Shown: positions 32,760 through 43,796 of the stretch, piece by piece | How the letters are laid out: every line of letters starts with the position of its first letter | Position numbering within the stretch: the first letter of the stretch is position 1 | Origin: Aplectana chamaeleonis | Taxonomy: Eukaryota > Nematoda > Chromadorea > Rhabditida > Cosmocercidae | Direction: 5' to 3' | Assembly (NCBI GenBank): GCA_029168955.1 | Contig: JAPDOI010000156.1 | Coordinates: 166,501-230,500 of the forward strand | Length of the DNA stretch: 64,000 nt | The notes under the pieces: generated by a model | Seen by the model: only the letters and a program-made list of their open reading frames with translations | Database searches by the model: none | Told to the model about the DNA's origin: nothing | Made by a program: the position numbers and the translations under genes

Positions 32760-33090
32760 AAGCACGCCCATGCCGATCATTTTTTTCCGCAGGGCTACCG
32801 CTAACCATTCTTGAACAAAATATGATAACGAACGATAACACACGCTCATAACATGCGGGGGGTATAAAAGGGCAGAGGAGCGAAGTATGCATTCATTCAC
32901 ACACCGTTCTCTTCGAGAAGCCGCTGTGTGAATGAATGGAAAGTGGCTGGAGGAGTCAGAAATTGTGCAAACATGATTGTTGGCTAATAATACGATAGTG
33001 CTCCATATCGGCGAAGCTGACACTCCAGAAAATTTTTGAAGGAGGGTAATGGTAGCCCTGCCGGAAAAAATGATCGGCATGAGCGTGCTT
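32760..33090. mobile_element. 331-bp foldback element within array 2
   Basis: Arms of about 40 bp: AAGCACGCCCATGCCGATCA ... GCAGGGCTACC at 32760-32800 and its complement at 33050-33090. The flanks GGACCTAAAT and GTGACCTTAAAAT may be a diverged target duplication of 8-10 bp. It carries the TATA/hairpin module below. Confidence 0.85.
32863..32937 (+). promoter_or_regulatory. TATA box plus hairpin module
   Basis: TATAAAAG (32863-32870) precedes by about 20 bp a hairpin pairing CATTCATTCACACACCG with CGCTGTGTGAATGAATG (32891-32937). The same order, a TATAAAA-type box then TTCATTCACACACCGT, recurs in reverse at 50649-50735 and 60201-60300. This looks like a conserved promoter-proximal module, function unknown. 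Confidence 0.45.
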
Positions 33091-33560
33091 GTGACCTTAA
33101 AATGGGTGTGCGCAAGAACGCCGTAGAAAGTGTGCAGGATTTACATCCCAGTGGGGAGTGTGCAAGAGATGTAACAGAATAATGCTGGGACATTAATGGG
33201 AGTGTGGGACACTCAGTGGGAGTGTGCAGGACTATAGTGGGAGTGTACAGCACTCTCATAGAACGCGTGTGTGGGACATCAGTGGAAGGGGGTGCAGGAC
33301 ATTGAGTGGGAGTGTGCAGCACCTCATAGAAGTGTGTTAGGACATCGGTAGAAGGGCGCAGGGCATCAGTGGGAGTGTGCAGGACATCCAGAGAAAGTGT
33401 GCGGGACATCCAGTTGAGGAGTGCTGGGACGTCCATAGAAGTGGGCGTGTGAGGGATCAAGAAGGGCAGGAAATCCCAGTGGGTTTACTTTTTCATCCTA
33501 ACACCACTACAGGCATAAATCATGTTAAGAAAGGAAACCTTTGCCAGGAAAAATAAATGA

Positions 33561-34274
33561 AATTCCTGAAAGTTTAGGTTCCTGGCAAAAGTGAAAGATT
33601 TGGCATGGCCATTTTTTCATTAGAAATATACTTCAGCTGTTGAAAAAGGGAAAGTGAAGAAATGAAAATGAAAAAAGTTTTTTGAATATATTCCTGAGAC
33701 GAATTTGGCGTAAGAATAATTTGTTTTTCGGGAAATGAAGTAGAAATAGTTGAAAGTATGATTTGGCAGTCCCGAGTTTGAACCAACTAATTGATAAGAG
33801 TTGTGCCAAAACGAGAGATCATGCCTTGTCTGTGCTTATCCGTAGGAACATATCAAAGCAGAAATCGACGCGTGTTGATTTTTACTTCACCTAATATGCT
33901 GAAGACCTGGCCGCATTACAGCTCCCGAAGAAGTTTCTGATGCTTGCAAGCATTTCACGCGTGATTTCAACGCTTTGATATGTTCATGTACGGATAAGCA
34001 CTTTGAGACAAGGCGGATCTCTCGTTTTTGCACAACTCGTATCGAAATAGTTGGTTCAAAACTCGACTGCCAAATCATATACTTTCAACTATTCTTCTGC
34101 ACTTCATTTCCCGAAAAAAACAAATTATTCTACGCCTTAAATCATTCTCTAAGGAATATTTCGCGGCAAGAAACCTTTTTTTCATTTTTTCTTTATCTTC
34201 CTTTCTAACTGAGTCTATCTTCTATGGCCATGCCAAATCTTTACTTTTGCCAGGAACCCAAACTTTCAGGAATT
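33561..34274. repeat. Palindrome with about 300-bp arms
   Basis: Mirrored blocks include AAAGTTTAGGTTCCTGGCAA, GGCATGGCCATT, CGGGAAATGAAGTA, TATGATTTGGCAGTC and GTGCTTATCCGTA..ACATATCAAAGC. The centre is near 33915. Arms are diverged (about 80-85 percent by eye). Confidence 0.88.
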
Positions 34275-34699
34275 CTGCGCAAGCTGAATTCTTCTGAGTC
34301 CCCCCCATCAATAAATTTCTACATACCCGCCCGAACCCTTGACGTTGTTCAAGAAAGGTAGCGAACTTTCTGGAACTGTAGCCAGAGATCCGGATCGTCA
34401 CTGATCCCTCTGCTTTCTGACGTTGCTGTGACATGTTCTCTGAGTTCCTCTCCGAAGGAGTTACAACCATGGAACTGGCAGAATCGGACGTAGAGGGAAA
34501 ACCATTCCATCATCCCCTGCTCCACTGTTGAGAAAGTTCGGCGCAAACTCTCCAGGTCTGGAATTCTCGAAAGGGTTACTACGGTTCTCCGTCATCTGGC
34601 TCTGAATTCCAGACCCGGAAAAATATTTGACAAGTAAAATTTCTACAGTGAGACCAGAATTTTTGCATGGAAGAAGTCTTAGCAAAGGCTTCACCTTAA
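34275..34699. other. No supportable gene
   Basis: Short open frames only. A small mirror (CCAGGTCTGGAATTC / GAATTCCAGACCCGG) lies at 34550-34618. Confidence 0.3.
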
Positions 34700-34976
34700 A
34701 GCAAGCATCGTACGCGCTGAAAACAACGCATCTGTCCTTGAGTTTGAATCATTGGCTGAGCCCGCCTGAGCAACGTGGGTAGAGTTTGTCGGGTCACTGA
34801 CGCATAGTGGGAAGATATGGAGAACGAGAAGCCGATTCGATCTCCCATATCTCTTCCCAATGATGCGATCAGTGACCAAATAAACTCTACCCACGTTCTC
34901 AAGCAGGCTCAGCCAATGATTCAAACTCAAAAAAACGGTGAGTGGTGATTTCAGCGCGCCCTAATATTTCGATGCC
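34700..34976 (+). mobile_element. Family B MITE, about 277 bp
   Basis: The left end AGCAAGCATCGTACGCGCTG follows TTAA. The right end reads TTTCAGCGCGCCCTAATATT then CGATGCCT, followed by CTTTAA. A strong internal palindrome (34732-34935) pairs TTTGAATCATTGGCTGAGCC with its complement. A left-end fragment of an A-type element (AGGCAGTAATCACGATAAAA) follows at 34984. Confidence 0.7.
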
Positions 34977-35112
34977 TCTTTAAAGGCAGTAATCACGATA
35001 AAATCAGTCTCCGAGTTTTTCACCTCGGAAATCGAGAGGTCCGAATCCAGCCTCACCAGCAATGTTGGAAAATTGGCTGCATTCCGGGTTGACTTTAGTC
35101 CACCACACTTAA

Positions 35113-35577
35113 AGGCAGCGTTCACGATGATCATCCTCGTTGACTTTCCACTATGAAATGATAGGGAGAAGGATCCTAGGTTCCCAGTGTCGAAAGAACG
35201 GTGAAAACGAGTCAGGAGCGAGCAAAATATAACGGCTGCGTAAACAATCGTTTTGGTGCCCCCAGACATACGCCACAATGGTGCCCCAGATCCGCCCTCG
35301 GAATGAACAAATGAAGAATCAGATTACAGGATTGACTCGTAAAGAGAAGTGCTGATAAGTGAGCTTATCGCTTCATTGCACTGGACTAGAGTATCATCCT
35401 TCTAGCGGTCAATTCCTCCACGTTCAAAAATCAACGCGTAAACAAGAGAGGGCCTATTTTGGCTCAAAAACGCGTCTTTGCCCGTGTCCTTTTTAAGCAT
35501 GCCTTGCTGTGCCTGGGCACCAGACCTTCCGTAAACCGGGGAGATATCGGAAGTGAAATTTATCGTGAACACTGCCT
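35113..35577 (+). mobile_element. Family A1 MITE, 465 bp
   Basis: AGGCAGCGTTCACGATGATC to ATCGTGAACACTGCCT, flanked by TTAA on both sides (35109-35112, 35578-35581). Same body as 3270-3716 with several small insertions. Confidence 0.9.
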
Positions 35578-35581
35578 TTAA

Positions 35582-35934
35582 CTAAATCCCTTACCCCATT
35601 TGATGATCGATTACCTTCTCCGAACGGAAATTTGGAGTTGGACAACTTTATCGGTAATAGCCGTTGAGGAGTGGGCGTTGCAATGAGCGGAACACCGACT
35701 CAGATTAGGGCCGTATATGGCTCGTTCGTACTCGTTCTTAGCCGTTTTCAGACGTTAACGGGTAAATACATAGGCTGATTTCATCGTGGGCCACCTTTAA
35801 AGGTGTTCCACGATGCAAAAAACTGCGATTTTTTTTGCAGGAGGAGCGGCGGTGTAGGGAGAGTTGGCCAGTCGCGAGAAGAAAAAGCACGAAAAACCGC
35901 CTACATAGAAGTGCCCAAACGAGGGCCCCTTAAT
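35582..35934. other. A2-like remnant and unassigned sequence
   Basis: GCCGTTGAGGAGTGGGCG near 35660 resembles the A2 interior. A palindromic frame at 35797-35997 is a shadow. No gene is supported. Confidence 0.3.
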
Positions 35935-36070
35935 CCCGGAGCAGGGGGTGTGCGGCAATTGCCGTTTGCCGATTGCCGTTTGCCGGTTCATTTTTAAAGG
36001 GGTTCGCCGTTGCCGTTGCCGCTTGCCGAAATTTCGCCCTAAAACAGCAAATTTTCGGCAAAAATGCGTT
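35935..36070 (+). repeat. GCCGTTTGCCG-type nematode repeat
   Basis: GGGGTGTGCGGCAATTGCCG, GTTTGCCGATTGCCGTTTGC, then GCCGTTGCCGTTGCCGCTTG and AAATTTTCGGCAAAAATG. This pattern is typical of interspersed repeats in Caenorhabditis and relatives (recalled). A reversed relative is at 39270-39420. Confidence 0.65.
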
Positions 36071-36199
36071 AAAACAACAGGGTGTGCGCCCTCACCTCAA
36101 TTTCTGTGTTGGTGAGCGATTCGAAGCTGCAACGAATAATTATTTTGGCTAGTTTCAGGTACTAGTTCCAGCTCATGTAATGGGTACTCAGATAATAAC

Positions 36200-36950
36200 A
36201 CCGGCTGAGCGGGCGGAGAAGTAGGCTCGCCGGCTGAGCGGGCAGGCTTATTTTGGGGGCGGAGCGTCTTACCGGCTGAGCGGGCGGGCATGCATTTTAC
36301 CGGCTGAGGGGCATGGCTTTACCGGCTGAGCGGGCAGACGTAAATCCACGGCTGAGCATGCCACCGGCTGATCGGGCAGACATAGCATTACCGGCTGAGG
36401 GGGCATGGCTTTACCGGCTGAGCGGGCAGACGCTCAAAGCGAACCAGGCTCATGTACGGAGCGGGAGAAATGGACTTCGAGCTGATTCGGGTAAGTTGGC
36501 ACATTCGAACGGATGGTCATCCACCAGATTTGGGATCATTGACCCCTCACCCCTTACGGTTCGTTGTGACCGTGGGGACGTGACAACCAGGTCCAGTTCA
36601 TGATTTTGAAGCAAGTGTAAGGCTTGCCGCTTCAGAAATGAAACGCAAGCCTCGAACTTGTTAGAATAAAGGGAGAGCCTGACTAGGGGGCTTCATCTAG
36701 TCTTGCAGATCGGTATCATTCACGGTGGTAAAGCAACTAATGCCACCGGCTTAGGGGACAGTGAATGCGGGCTGAGGGGCAGCCATTTACCGGCTGAGGG
36801 ACAGATGAATGCGGGCTGAGGGGGGGCCACCTACTTGCCGGCTGAGCGCTCCACCGTTTACCGGCTGGAGGGCAGTGAATACCGGGGCATGCCGGGTACA
36901 ATGTTTAGTCAGCCGGTATTGCCTGCCCCCCTCAGCCGGAGTTCTACTGC
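36200..36950 (+). repeat. ACCGGCTGAGCGGGC tandem/interspersed minisatellite
   Basis: About fifteen irregular units of ACCGGCTGAG(C/G)GGGCA spaced 20-30 bp apart in two clusters (36200-36440 and 36735-36890), plus an inverted unit near 36925. The 96-codon frame at 36313-36603 is produced by the repeat. Confidence 0.8.
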
Positions 36951-37413
36951 CTGAGTAATTGTGCCCAATGATCCTGTAACTAATAGAAGAAGATATTTTG
37001 ACTAGGTTACCAGAGGAGGTTGTTGTTTAGGTTCTAAGTTGGGAGCCTCCAAATGTCTCTTTGTTAATCATGAAATTTTTAACCCTTTGAGGAATGCCGG
37101 AATCGCAAAAAGCTTCTCCAGAAGCATACCGATTCCTGCAAGTTCAGAAATTGCAAAACAAATGGTACAAAAGTTTTCGCGTGAAAGCATCTTTTTGGAC
37201 ATATGAACCACCTGGGGAACTCGTGTAAATGCAGGCCCGCCCATCGTCTGTTGGTTGGCTGATGGTAATAAATGGGACAGGAATATGTATAAATTCTTTC
37301 AAATACTTTTTCCGGCCTTTTGAAATTGAACAATGTTCATAGTGGTCATTAAAGGCAGTGTTTAATAACATGTTTCGATGTTATCGAGATCATTGGCTGA
37401 AACGAAGGGCTGA

Positions 37414-37603
37414 CGGTGCTATCGCAGCGAGGAGAGCGCACTTGGTCGCACGCCATTTTTCTGCTCCGCTTCCTACTCTACTAAATTTGGAATGGGAGGA
37501 AAACCTGGGTTGGTTCTCAAAGTGCGCGGCGGCACGAACAAAATGGGCATGGTCAAAGTGGGATGGCTAAGTGCCCCGCCCCCTCCTCGCTGCGATAGCA
37601 CCG
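37414..37603. mobile_element. 190-bp MITE with perfect 20-bp TIRs
   Basis: CGGTGCTATCGCAGCGAGGA at 37414-37433 is exactly mirrored at 37584-37603. Non-coding. An A-type left end (TTAA then AGGCAGTGTTTAATAACATG) lies just upstream at 37349, and a separate GC hairpin (CGCCCACCCCACTTCC mirrored) lies at 37817-37873. Confidence 0.75.
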
Positions 37604-37873
37604 GGTTGACTCTTGGCGAAGCTGAGTTTGTTATTAAAATGGTGTAGAGTTGGAAAAAACGAAAATTTTTCGGGAGGCAAACGACCGAAACCGCCTTCAA
37701 AAATTCACCTGAAATCAAAATGTCCGAGGCCTATTGCAACTTAACAGTGTCGAAAACCTGCTCAAAACGAGCAATCAATAGCACATACACGGCCAAGAAA
37801 CTTGAGATGTGGTATTGCTCGCCCACCCCACTTCCTCCCGGTAGCCACAGGGGAAGTGGGTGGGGCAAGCACC

Positions 37874-38570
37874 GCTTTCATGCGTTCTGGGGCCGTATAG
37901 AGTGATTTATTGTTTGTTTTTTTAGCCGACATTGCTGTTGTATTGGGCCTATCGTCTCGCCGGCTTTGTTGGCTGAATACACAGAATGGTAAACGCCCAA
38001 GAGCAGTCGGCTGGCTAAACGCACCGTGCGCGGCGCTCCAGTGACGACGTAGGCGCACCGGGACTTTCTGTCGTGCGCGTCGCATCTAACAGATCAAATT
38101 GTCACTAGGTGCCTCTCATTCTGTGTATGTCGATCAAAATGCCACTCAGAATTCTTGATTTACGGTGAAAATTCGAAGATTGCTTTTATCGTGTGCACTG
38201 CATTCATTTAGACTAGTCTCACTCCACTCAACTCCTGTAGCATCAGAAGGGCAACAATTTGAGCGTGATTTTAGATGAGCGAAATAAGGAACCCTGAGCC
38301 TATTACTTATTACTTACAGTAAAAGTTGTGAGCGACTTGGGTCATAACCTGAACCCTCGCGCTGCTGATCGCGGTATGGACTGTCTTTCTCCGAAAATGT
38401 CGACCACTCAACGCGTATTCATCATCTATTCCCACCTAATTGTGGTACCGGTATAGGCCACAGTTTTTGGGTCGGCGCACTTTTCCCACCGCACCACGCT
38501 GCTTACGCTTTGCTGCATGTGCCAGGATCGATTAAGGCTGGAGTCGCGCAATCAAACGGCCTGAAGGTAA
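37874..38570. other. No supportable gene
   Basis: Only frames under about 110 codons without domains or splice support. Confidence 0.3.
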
Positions 38571-39066
38571 AGGCAGTGTTCACGATAAAGATCCATTCGT
38601 CTGTTTTGCCTATCTTGAAAACGGTCCCATTCTGATTCCAATGATGTCTCTGGGAATCGTACAAGACCTTCTGGGAAACGGAGTTATGGTCCCTCCAAAT
38701 TGAGCTAGGAAGCATGGTGTGACGAGTTGTCCGAGGCTTGTAATCTCCGCCTTTGCAGTCAATGTAAGCGTGAGCTGACCTGGAGTGGGAGGAGAGAAAA
38801 TGAGAATGAAGGGAAGAACAGGGCTTTCGATCAGGAAACCATAGCTCATCTCACGATCTCTGGAGTGTTCCATTGTTCCTACCGTCGAGGGGCGGAAAGG
38901 GCCGGACCTGCCTAAAGCCAGGTTTGCCCACTTTTTCGTTTTGCGACTCCTGGGTAGCTTTTCGTCCCATTTCTTCGAAGCTGTTCTGGCTTCTTCTCCA
39001 GAGCCACGAGAAGCGGTAGTCTAGAAAAAATTCTGAGGATGAAGTTTATCGTGAGCTTGAGTGCCT
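38571..39066 (+). mobile_element. Family A3 MITE, 496 bp
   Basis: Left AGGCAGTGTTCACGATAAAG after GTAA; right TTTATCGTGAGCTTGAGTGCCT-like end followed by TTAA. The interior signature is CTTGAAAACGGTCCCAT, TGGGAAACGGAGTTATGG and GATCAGGAAACCATAGCTC. Shared with 43283-43778, 46610-47090, 55753-55937 and 56032-56494. Confidence 0.8.
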
Positions 39067-39269
39067 TTAAACTTGATAGACGCTCCTATACTATCACACA
39101 CAAAACAGCGCTACTGTAATTCTCTGATCACCTAGAGGCTCTCAAGTAGCTTTTTGATATATGTGATTTTCCCTTCCAGTAAATTCTAGTTGAACGCCAG
39201 ATACATAGTAACTGGCAAATATTGCATGGTTCACCACACACGACTAATTGAATGAATGGGTGTATTATA

Positions 39270-39420
39270 GCACAGAACAGCTTTTGCCGTTTGCCGTTTT
39301 TGCCGTTTTTGCCGTTTGCCGTTTGCCGGCCATTTTTGGGTTTGTCGTTGCCGTTTCCGTTTTGCCGAAATTTCAAATTCTTTGCCAGGTACACACCCCT
39401 GATCCGGGAGACCGCGCCAC
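39270..39420 (-). repeat. GCCGTTTGCCG-type nematode repeat
   Basis: TTTTGCCGTTTGCCG units, a GTCGTTGCCGTTTCCG block and ACACCCCTGATCCGGGAGAC, which in complement parallels the ATCCCGGAGCAGGGGGTGTG start of the 35935 copy. Confidence 0.6.
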
Positions 39421-39536
39421 TGCACACTATTCCATTCTGAAGACGTTTTCAACACGCAACAAATAGCCAGTCAGCAGAAGAAATTACTTGGAAAATTCGG
39501 TTGATAAAAGATATGGATCACGCTAATCATATTTAA

Positions 39537-40096
39537 AGGCAGCGTCTGCGCACGAAAACTACTTGGTTTTTTCTTCTTAATCCAATGTTTGAACCAATTG
39601 GATAGTTAGTTGGGCGCTTGAGACCTCAATGCTGCGTATTCATAATGCTATAGCCGCTTTCGAAACCGTTCCGTGGTCTGGAAAAGAGCGTTTTCCCCGG
39701 TCGATCATCTCTAGCACGACGAGGAGACGCGCTACAACAGGGCCCCGGCGAATCCGAAATTCCATACTCTTTATTTCGAAAAATTCTCGCGTTCAAACGT
39801 GTGTATCGGAAGCATCCTATTTTTATAGGATTCCTGACACTAAAAAGGCTAAAAGAAATAATCAACTTAAGAAGTTACAGGGGCTCAACCCTTTCAGACG
39901 TGCAGCATTTCCGACATTTGTGTATTACACAAGACGCACCGGACAGACCTTGAAAAAAGGGAGGTGAATGCTCCGGGATTTTTCTCCGGAATTTGAGTGT
40001 TTTGGGTGGCATTTTTGCGATGTATCACAACCTGGTGAGGCTACATGCTCCAAATAGTGAAAAACTTGAACACGGTTTTTTGGGCGTACACTGCCT
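39537..40096 (+). mobile_element. Family A4 MITE, 560 bp
   Basis: AGGCAGCGTCTGCGCACGAA on the left, TTTTTTGGGCGTACACTGCCT-like right end, with TTAA on both sides (39533-39536, 40097-40100). The 112-codon frame at 39629-39967 has no known domain. A related fragment (GCCATTTCCGACATTTG) lies at about 60700-60840. Confidence 0.8.
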
Positions 40097-40621
40097 TTAA
40101 AGACTTCATTTTTTCGCACTGGTCAATCCTTACATTCTCAAAAACGGGACGTCACACAAGAGATCTTGCTCTGGCGAGAAAAAAGTGTTCTCTCGTCTCT
40201 TTTGGCAGATCTTTCTGAAGCTGCAGTCACAGTGAGCCCTCGGACCTATCATAATCTGTAGGAAACTAAACGCCTCATAATTTATCGTGAACACTGCCTT
40301 CTAAACGATCTCAATCGGTACCTGATTGCAGTTAGCTTGTGAGGGAGTATAAGCACGCTCCGCAGAGTTGGTGGAGATCGCATTAAAGATCAACGATCAT
40401 CTCTGATGTGAGGAGCTTCGCTTATTACCAGAGTGGTCTCAGGTTTTGCAGAGCGTTGTTATTTTCCACATAAAGTGATCAAAAAATAAATTAAAATCTT
40501 TCTATCCTACATTGGGATAGAAATATTTTTTTGCCTTGAGCAGAAGAAAAACGGGTTATGAGCTCATTCATTGAGTTCATGAATAGGTTTCCTTTTTTTT
40601 ATTTTATCCTCGTTATTTTCT
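40097..40621. other. A-type right-end remnant and unassigned sequence
   Basis: TTTATCGTGAACACTGCCTT at about 40280-40303 is the right terminus of another A element whose left end is not identified. The rest shows no gene. Confidence 0.4.
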
Positions 40622-41030
40622 GCTTAGATTATCTATGGTTGACTGAACATTTGTTATCTCGGGGGGCCAGATGAGAGCACCATAACAAATTTACGAATAT
40701 TCTTCAACGCGGTGAATTTCGAAATTTTATTTTGAAAACTGCTATTCCAAACTCGATATACGAGTGCAACGAGGTACTCCCGAGAAATCGGTTAAAATTG
40801 GAATAAAGTCAATTTCAGAAAAAAAAAAATGTCCGGTAATTTTGCAAGATATTAATTTTCGAATAACGACTACTTTGTGAGAGCCAACAGTAAACTTTGC
40901 AGATGTTGTTAATTCAAAAAGTGTAAAATTCACCCTCTATTTAGGATTAACGCCTGCAAATCTGTATCGATGTTGACATGCTTAGTCTCAAGAAAAATCA
41001 GATGATCAGTCAACCATGGCTGATTTAAGA
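40622..41030. repeat. Inverted-repeat-bounded unit, about 410 bp
   Basis: TATCTATGGTTGACTGAACA near 40628 is mirrored by GATCAGTCAACCATGGCTGA near 41004. The interior is AT-rich, and the small reverse frame (40742-40933) has no recognised domain. Confidence 0.5.
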
Positions 41031-43282
41031 CTCTGGATATAATTCTGATAGTTGGACCCCCTTCAGATTTCTAGTCGGAAAGTGATTGAGTTTCTTATTT
41101 AGCTGGGAACGTTGAGTCAGCTTAAGCATGAGGAAGAAATGCGCTTGCGAATGGTTTGCAGCCCTCATCTTGCAATGGTAGAAGTTTCGGTCCGCAGCTG
41201 CAGACAACCGCCTGATGTTATCTACACGCTATTAGTTGTCTGTCTGTCATCTCCCTTAACTGCCTTGTTATTCGCTATCCGGTAATTCCGAATAGAATTA
41301 GATACAGTCTGTGTCAAAACGATATTCCCATAATCCCTTTGAAAGTACGTTTGCAAAACGAGGCATGGAGACATCTTGGACGCTAAGGAAAGACAAATGA
41401 GAGCAGCATCCGGTTGTACAAGCATGTACGGTCAGTGGTGAGAGAACTTGTATTGAGAAGGCCTATAGTGACCTCGTTAGCTTTGCCTTAGAACCTCAGG
41501 ATTCGAGGTGCAAGAATCAAAAAAATTGAACTGAATCACTGGCTAATAAAAACTCTTCGGATATCCTGCCAAAAAAAAAAGAAATATTGTGTAAAACGCT
41601 TAGACCTCATTGAAATCAGAGACAGAGGGCCCATCAGTTCTAAGTCTCAATTAGGACTCGTACATACTCTTGAATCCTAAAAAGGGCTTTTTTTCATCAT
41701 ATCGTGTTCTCGAGAAGAAATACTCAGCCCTTTTGTGAATCCAATCTTAGCTCTAGTCGTTGCTCTGGGGCGCTGGATTTCTTTCCAGAGAGGAAAGACA
41801 GTTCAATTATGTTCATATTAGCCGTTAGAGTTGTAGTGTCCTCCAGAGGGAACCATCCACTATTCAGAGGACAACTACTTCGATTCCCAGAATACGCGAA
41901 ATGATGTCCAAATGCAGCCGATGCCGGGGCGCCGCGCATTCTTAAAGCACTTCCTGGAAAACAAGTTCGAAGGGAAACTTCTGCTTGTCGGACCACTTAT
42001 GCCTCATTTCAGAGGATTTGACTCGAATAAAGAAGATTATTCCTCGACTAGAATTAGTAGAGTTTGGGAGCAGGGCTCTCGGACAATTGTTCGCAGAGTT
42101 CCACTGAAGCCTCTTTCTGGAAATGAGTTTCAACTTCTTCCTGAAAAAGACTTTCGGATTTGGAGAACGAAATCCGCTTAGCTTTTGGCTTCTATTCATC
42201 AGAGGCTGCCTCAAAAGGAGAAATTATTTTCCCGAGCCAAAAGTCCACTGTAGAAAAGTTAGGAAAATTTTGTACTGGAAAGCATTTACCATTCAACATG
42301 TCTATTTTAACCCGGTTTTTGAAAAATACAGTTCTCGCTGAAATCGTTTTTTAGTTACCATGAGCAGGGACACAACCTTTGTTTACCACTTGGTAAGGAA
42401 TCTTCCTTACTCTGGTGAGCAATACTTTTGCTTAAGATCTCTACTTCTCAAGGTGTATGCCTTCTACAGTACTAAGCCTGCCAATAACCGAAATTGTTTT
42501 TCAAGCCTTTCGTTCGCACAAAATGCGTCATTGTCACCATGAAAGTGGCCGATTCGTATTTTCATGGACAATTCAACATTTCTTCAAGCGGGTTTATTGC
42601 AACAGCATGAGGAAAGAGCATTCATACTCTTCGAATATCCAGCGGAAATTGTATATTCTCGTTTTTAAAATCTATCACTGTGAACCGTCTAGATATGAGT
42701 CTGGCAGAGAAATTTGTCACTCTCGACCTGGAATCGATGGAATTTTGCAGAAGGAAATATACAACTTGCGAAAAAATGCTGTAGTGGAAAATACTAATTT
42801 TCATACTCTTGCATTAATCTCACTGGAAGGAACCCGAAAAATATTCGCAAAATTAGGGTTCTTAATTTTTTTGATATTTCGGTTTATTTGGTTGGCAGAA
42901 GGTTTTGCACCAATGTAGGCCAACGAATTTCCCTAGGCCGTTTGTGATCTTTCGATCAAGTGCGCTATACCATTCCAGGCTCAACTCTCCCCTCTATCTG
43001 AGAAATGTTTTGCTGATTGGAAAACTGAGTCCTGCTTTTGAATTTTACTCCCAAAATGTAGAGATATGTAGATTCAGGCACTAGTCTCTAGATGCTCCTC
43101 ACTCTCTTCCTTCCTACCCATCAAGGCTTTTCAAGTGTGCAGTGCCTTGGAACCTGTAAATACGAGATTTTAAGACCAGAACGAAATCTCCAGAATAAGA
43201 TTCAATGAGGCTCATTCAGATTTTCGAGGGGGCTCTAAGAAGCATTTCTATCGCACCTCCATTAATCTGTGAAGGCAGTTAA
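41031..43282. other. 2.2-kb stretch without recognisable gene
   Basis: The longest frame is 153 codons (42457-42918, +), with no signal peptide or known domain. Other frames on both strands are similar in quality. No clear TIR or tandem repeat was found by eye. It may hold diverged repeats or intron sequence. Confidence 0.25.
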
Positions 43283-43778
43283 GGCAGTTGGCTCCACGGT
43301 AAGAAACCATGTCTGATTTTTGGTGAGAGATCGGCGGCAGCTGGGCCTAGCACAGCCTAACGTTCGAAAAAGCTCAGAAAATGCTGAGCTCGGAACGGTC
43401 CCCTACGGCCCCTAATGTTGGACACCCGTCAGCTCGTCACACCCCAGATGCACTTTCCACGCCCACCGACGTGAGCAAATGAATGCTCGAGATTATGATA
43501 TGAGCGATGGTTTCCGATCAATAGCCCCCGTTCTTCCTATTCATTCCCAACTTCTCTCTTTGCTCAGGTCAGCTCACGTATCGGCTGCAAAGACGGAAGT
43601 TACAAGCCTCCGAGACAACTCGTCCACCATGCTTCCTTAGCTCAATTTTTGGCGAGGGACCACGCCGCTCCGTTCCGAAGGTCTTGCCGATTCAAAAACA
43701 TCATCCCGGATTCAACGTGGGACCGTCTTCAAGATAGGCGGAGGAGCAGAATAACGATTCTCATAATGAACACTGCCT
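43283..43778 (-). mobile_element. Family A3 MITE, reverse
   Basis: The end CATAATGAACACTGCCT is followed by TTAA (43779-43782). The interior carries the A3 signature in complement (GGGACCGTCTTCAAGATAGG, ACTTCTCTCTTTGCTCAGG). The other end (GGCAGTTGGCTCCACGG) is degenerate. Confidence 0.65.
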
Positions 43779-43796
43779 TTAAAGGAACACCTTTAA

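Larger units (their letters stand above)
30270..33480 (+). repeat. 21/42-bp minisatellite array 2
   Basis: Units such as GTGCGCCGGACGCCGTAGAAA plus GTGTGCGGGACCCAAATGAGA (21+21 bp). It shares the TAGAAAGTGTGCNGGACC core with array 1 at 4326-7085 but has CG-rich variants. It is regular to 32759, is interrupted by a foldback insertion (32760-33090), then continues as degenerate units to about 33480. Long frames on both strands (up to about 750 codons on -) reflect the period. A HFLRRPAHSHLGPA-type repeat would be the product, with no evidence of expression. Confidence 0.97.

Noticed and set aside
36313..36603. 96-codon ORF in the CCGGCTGAG repeat
   Set aside because: It is generated by the tandem repeat and loses any pattern outside it.
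42457..42918. 153-codon ORF at 42.5 kb
   Set aside because: No domain, signal peptide or splice pattern, and overlapping frames of similar length on both strands. Expected by chance in this much AT-rich sequence.
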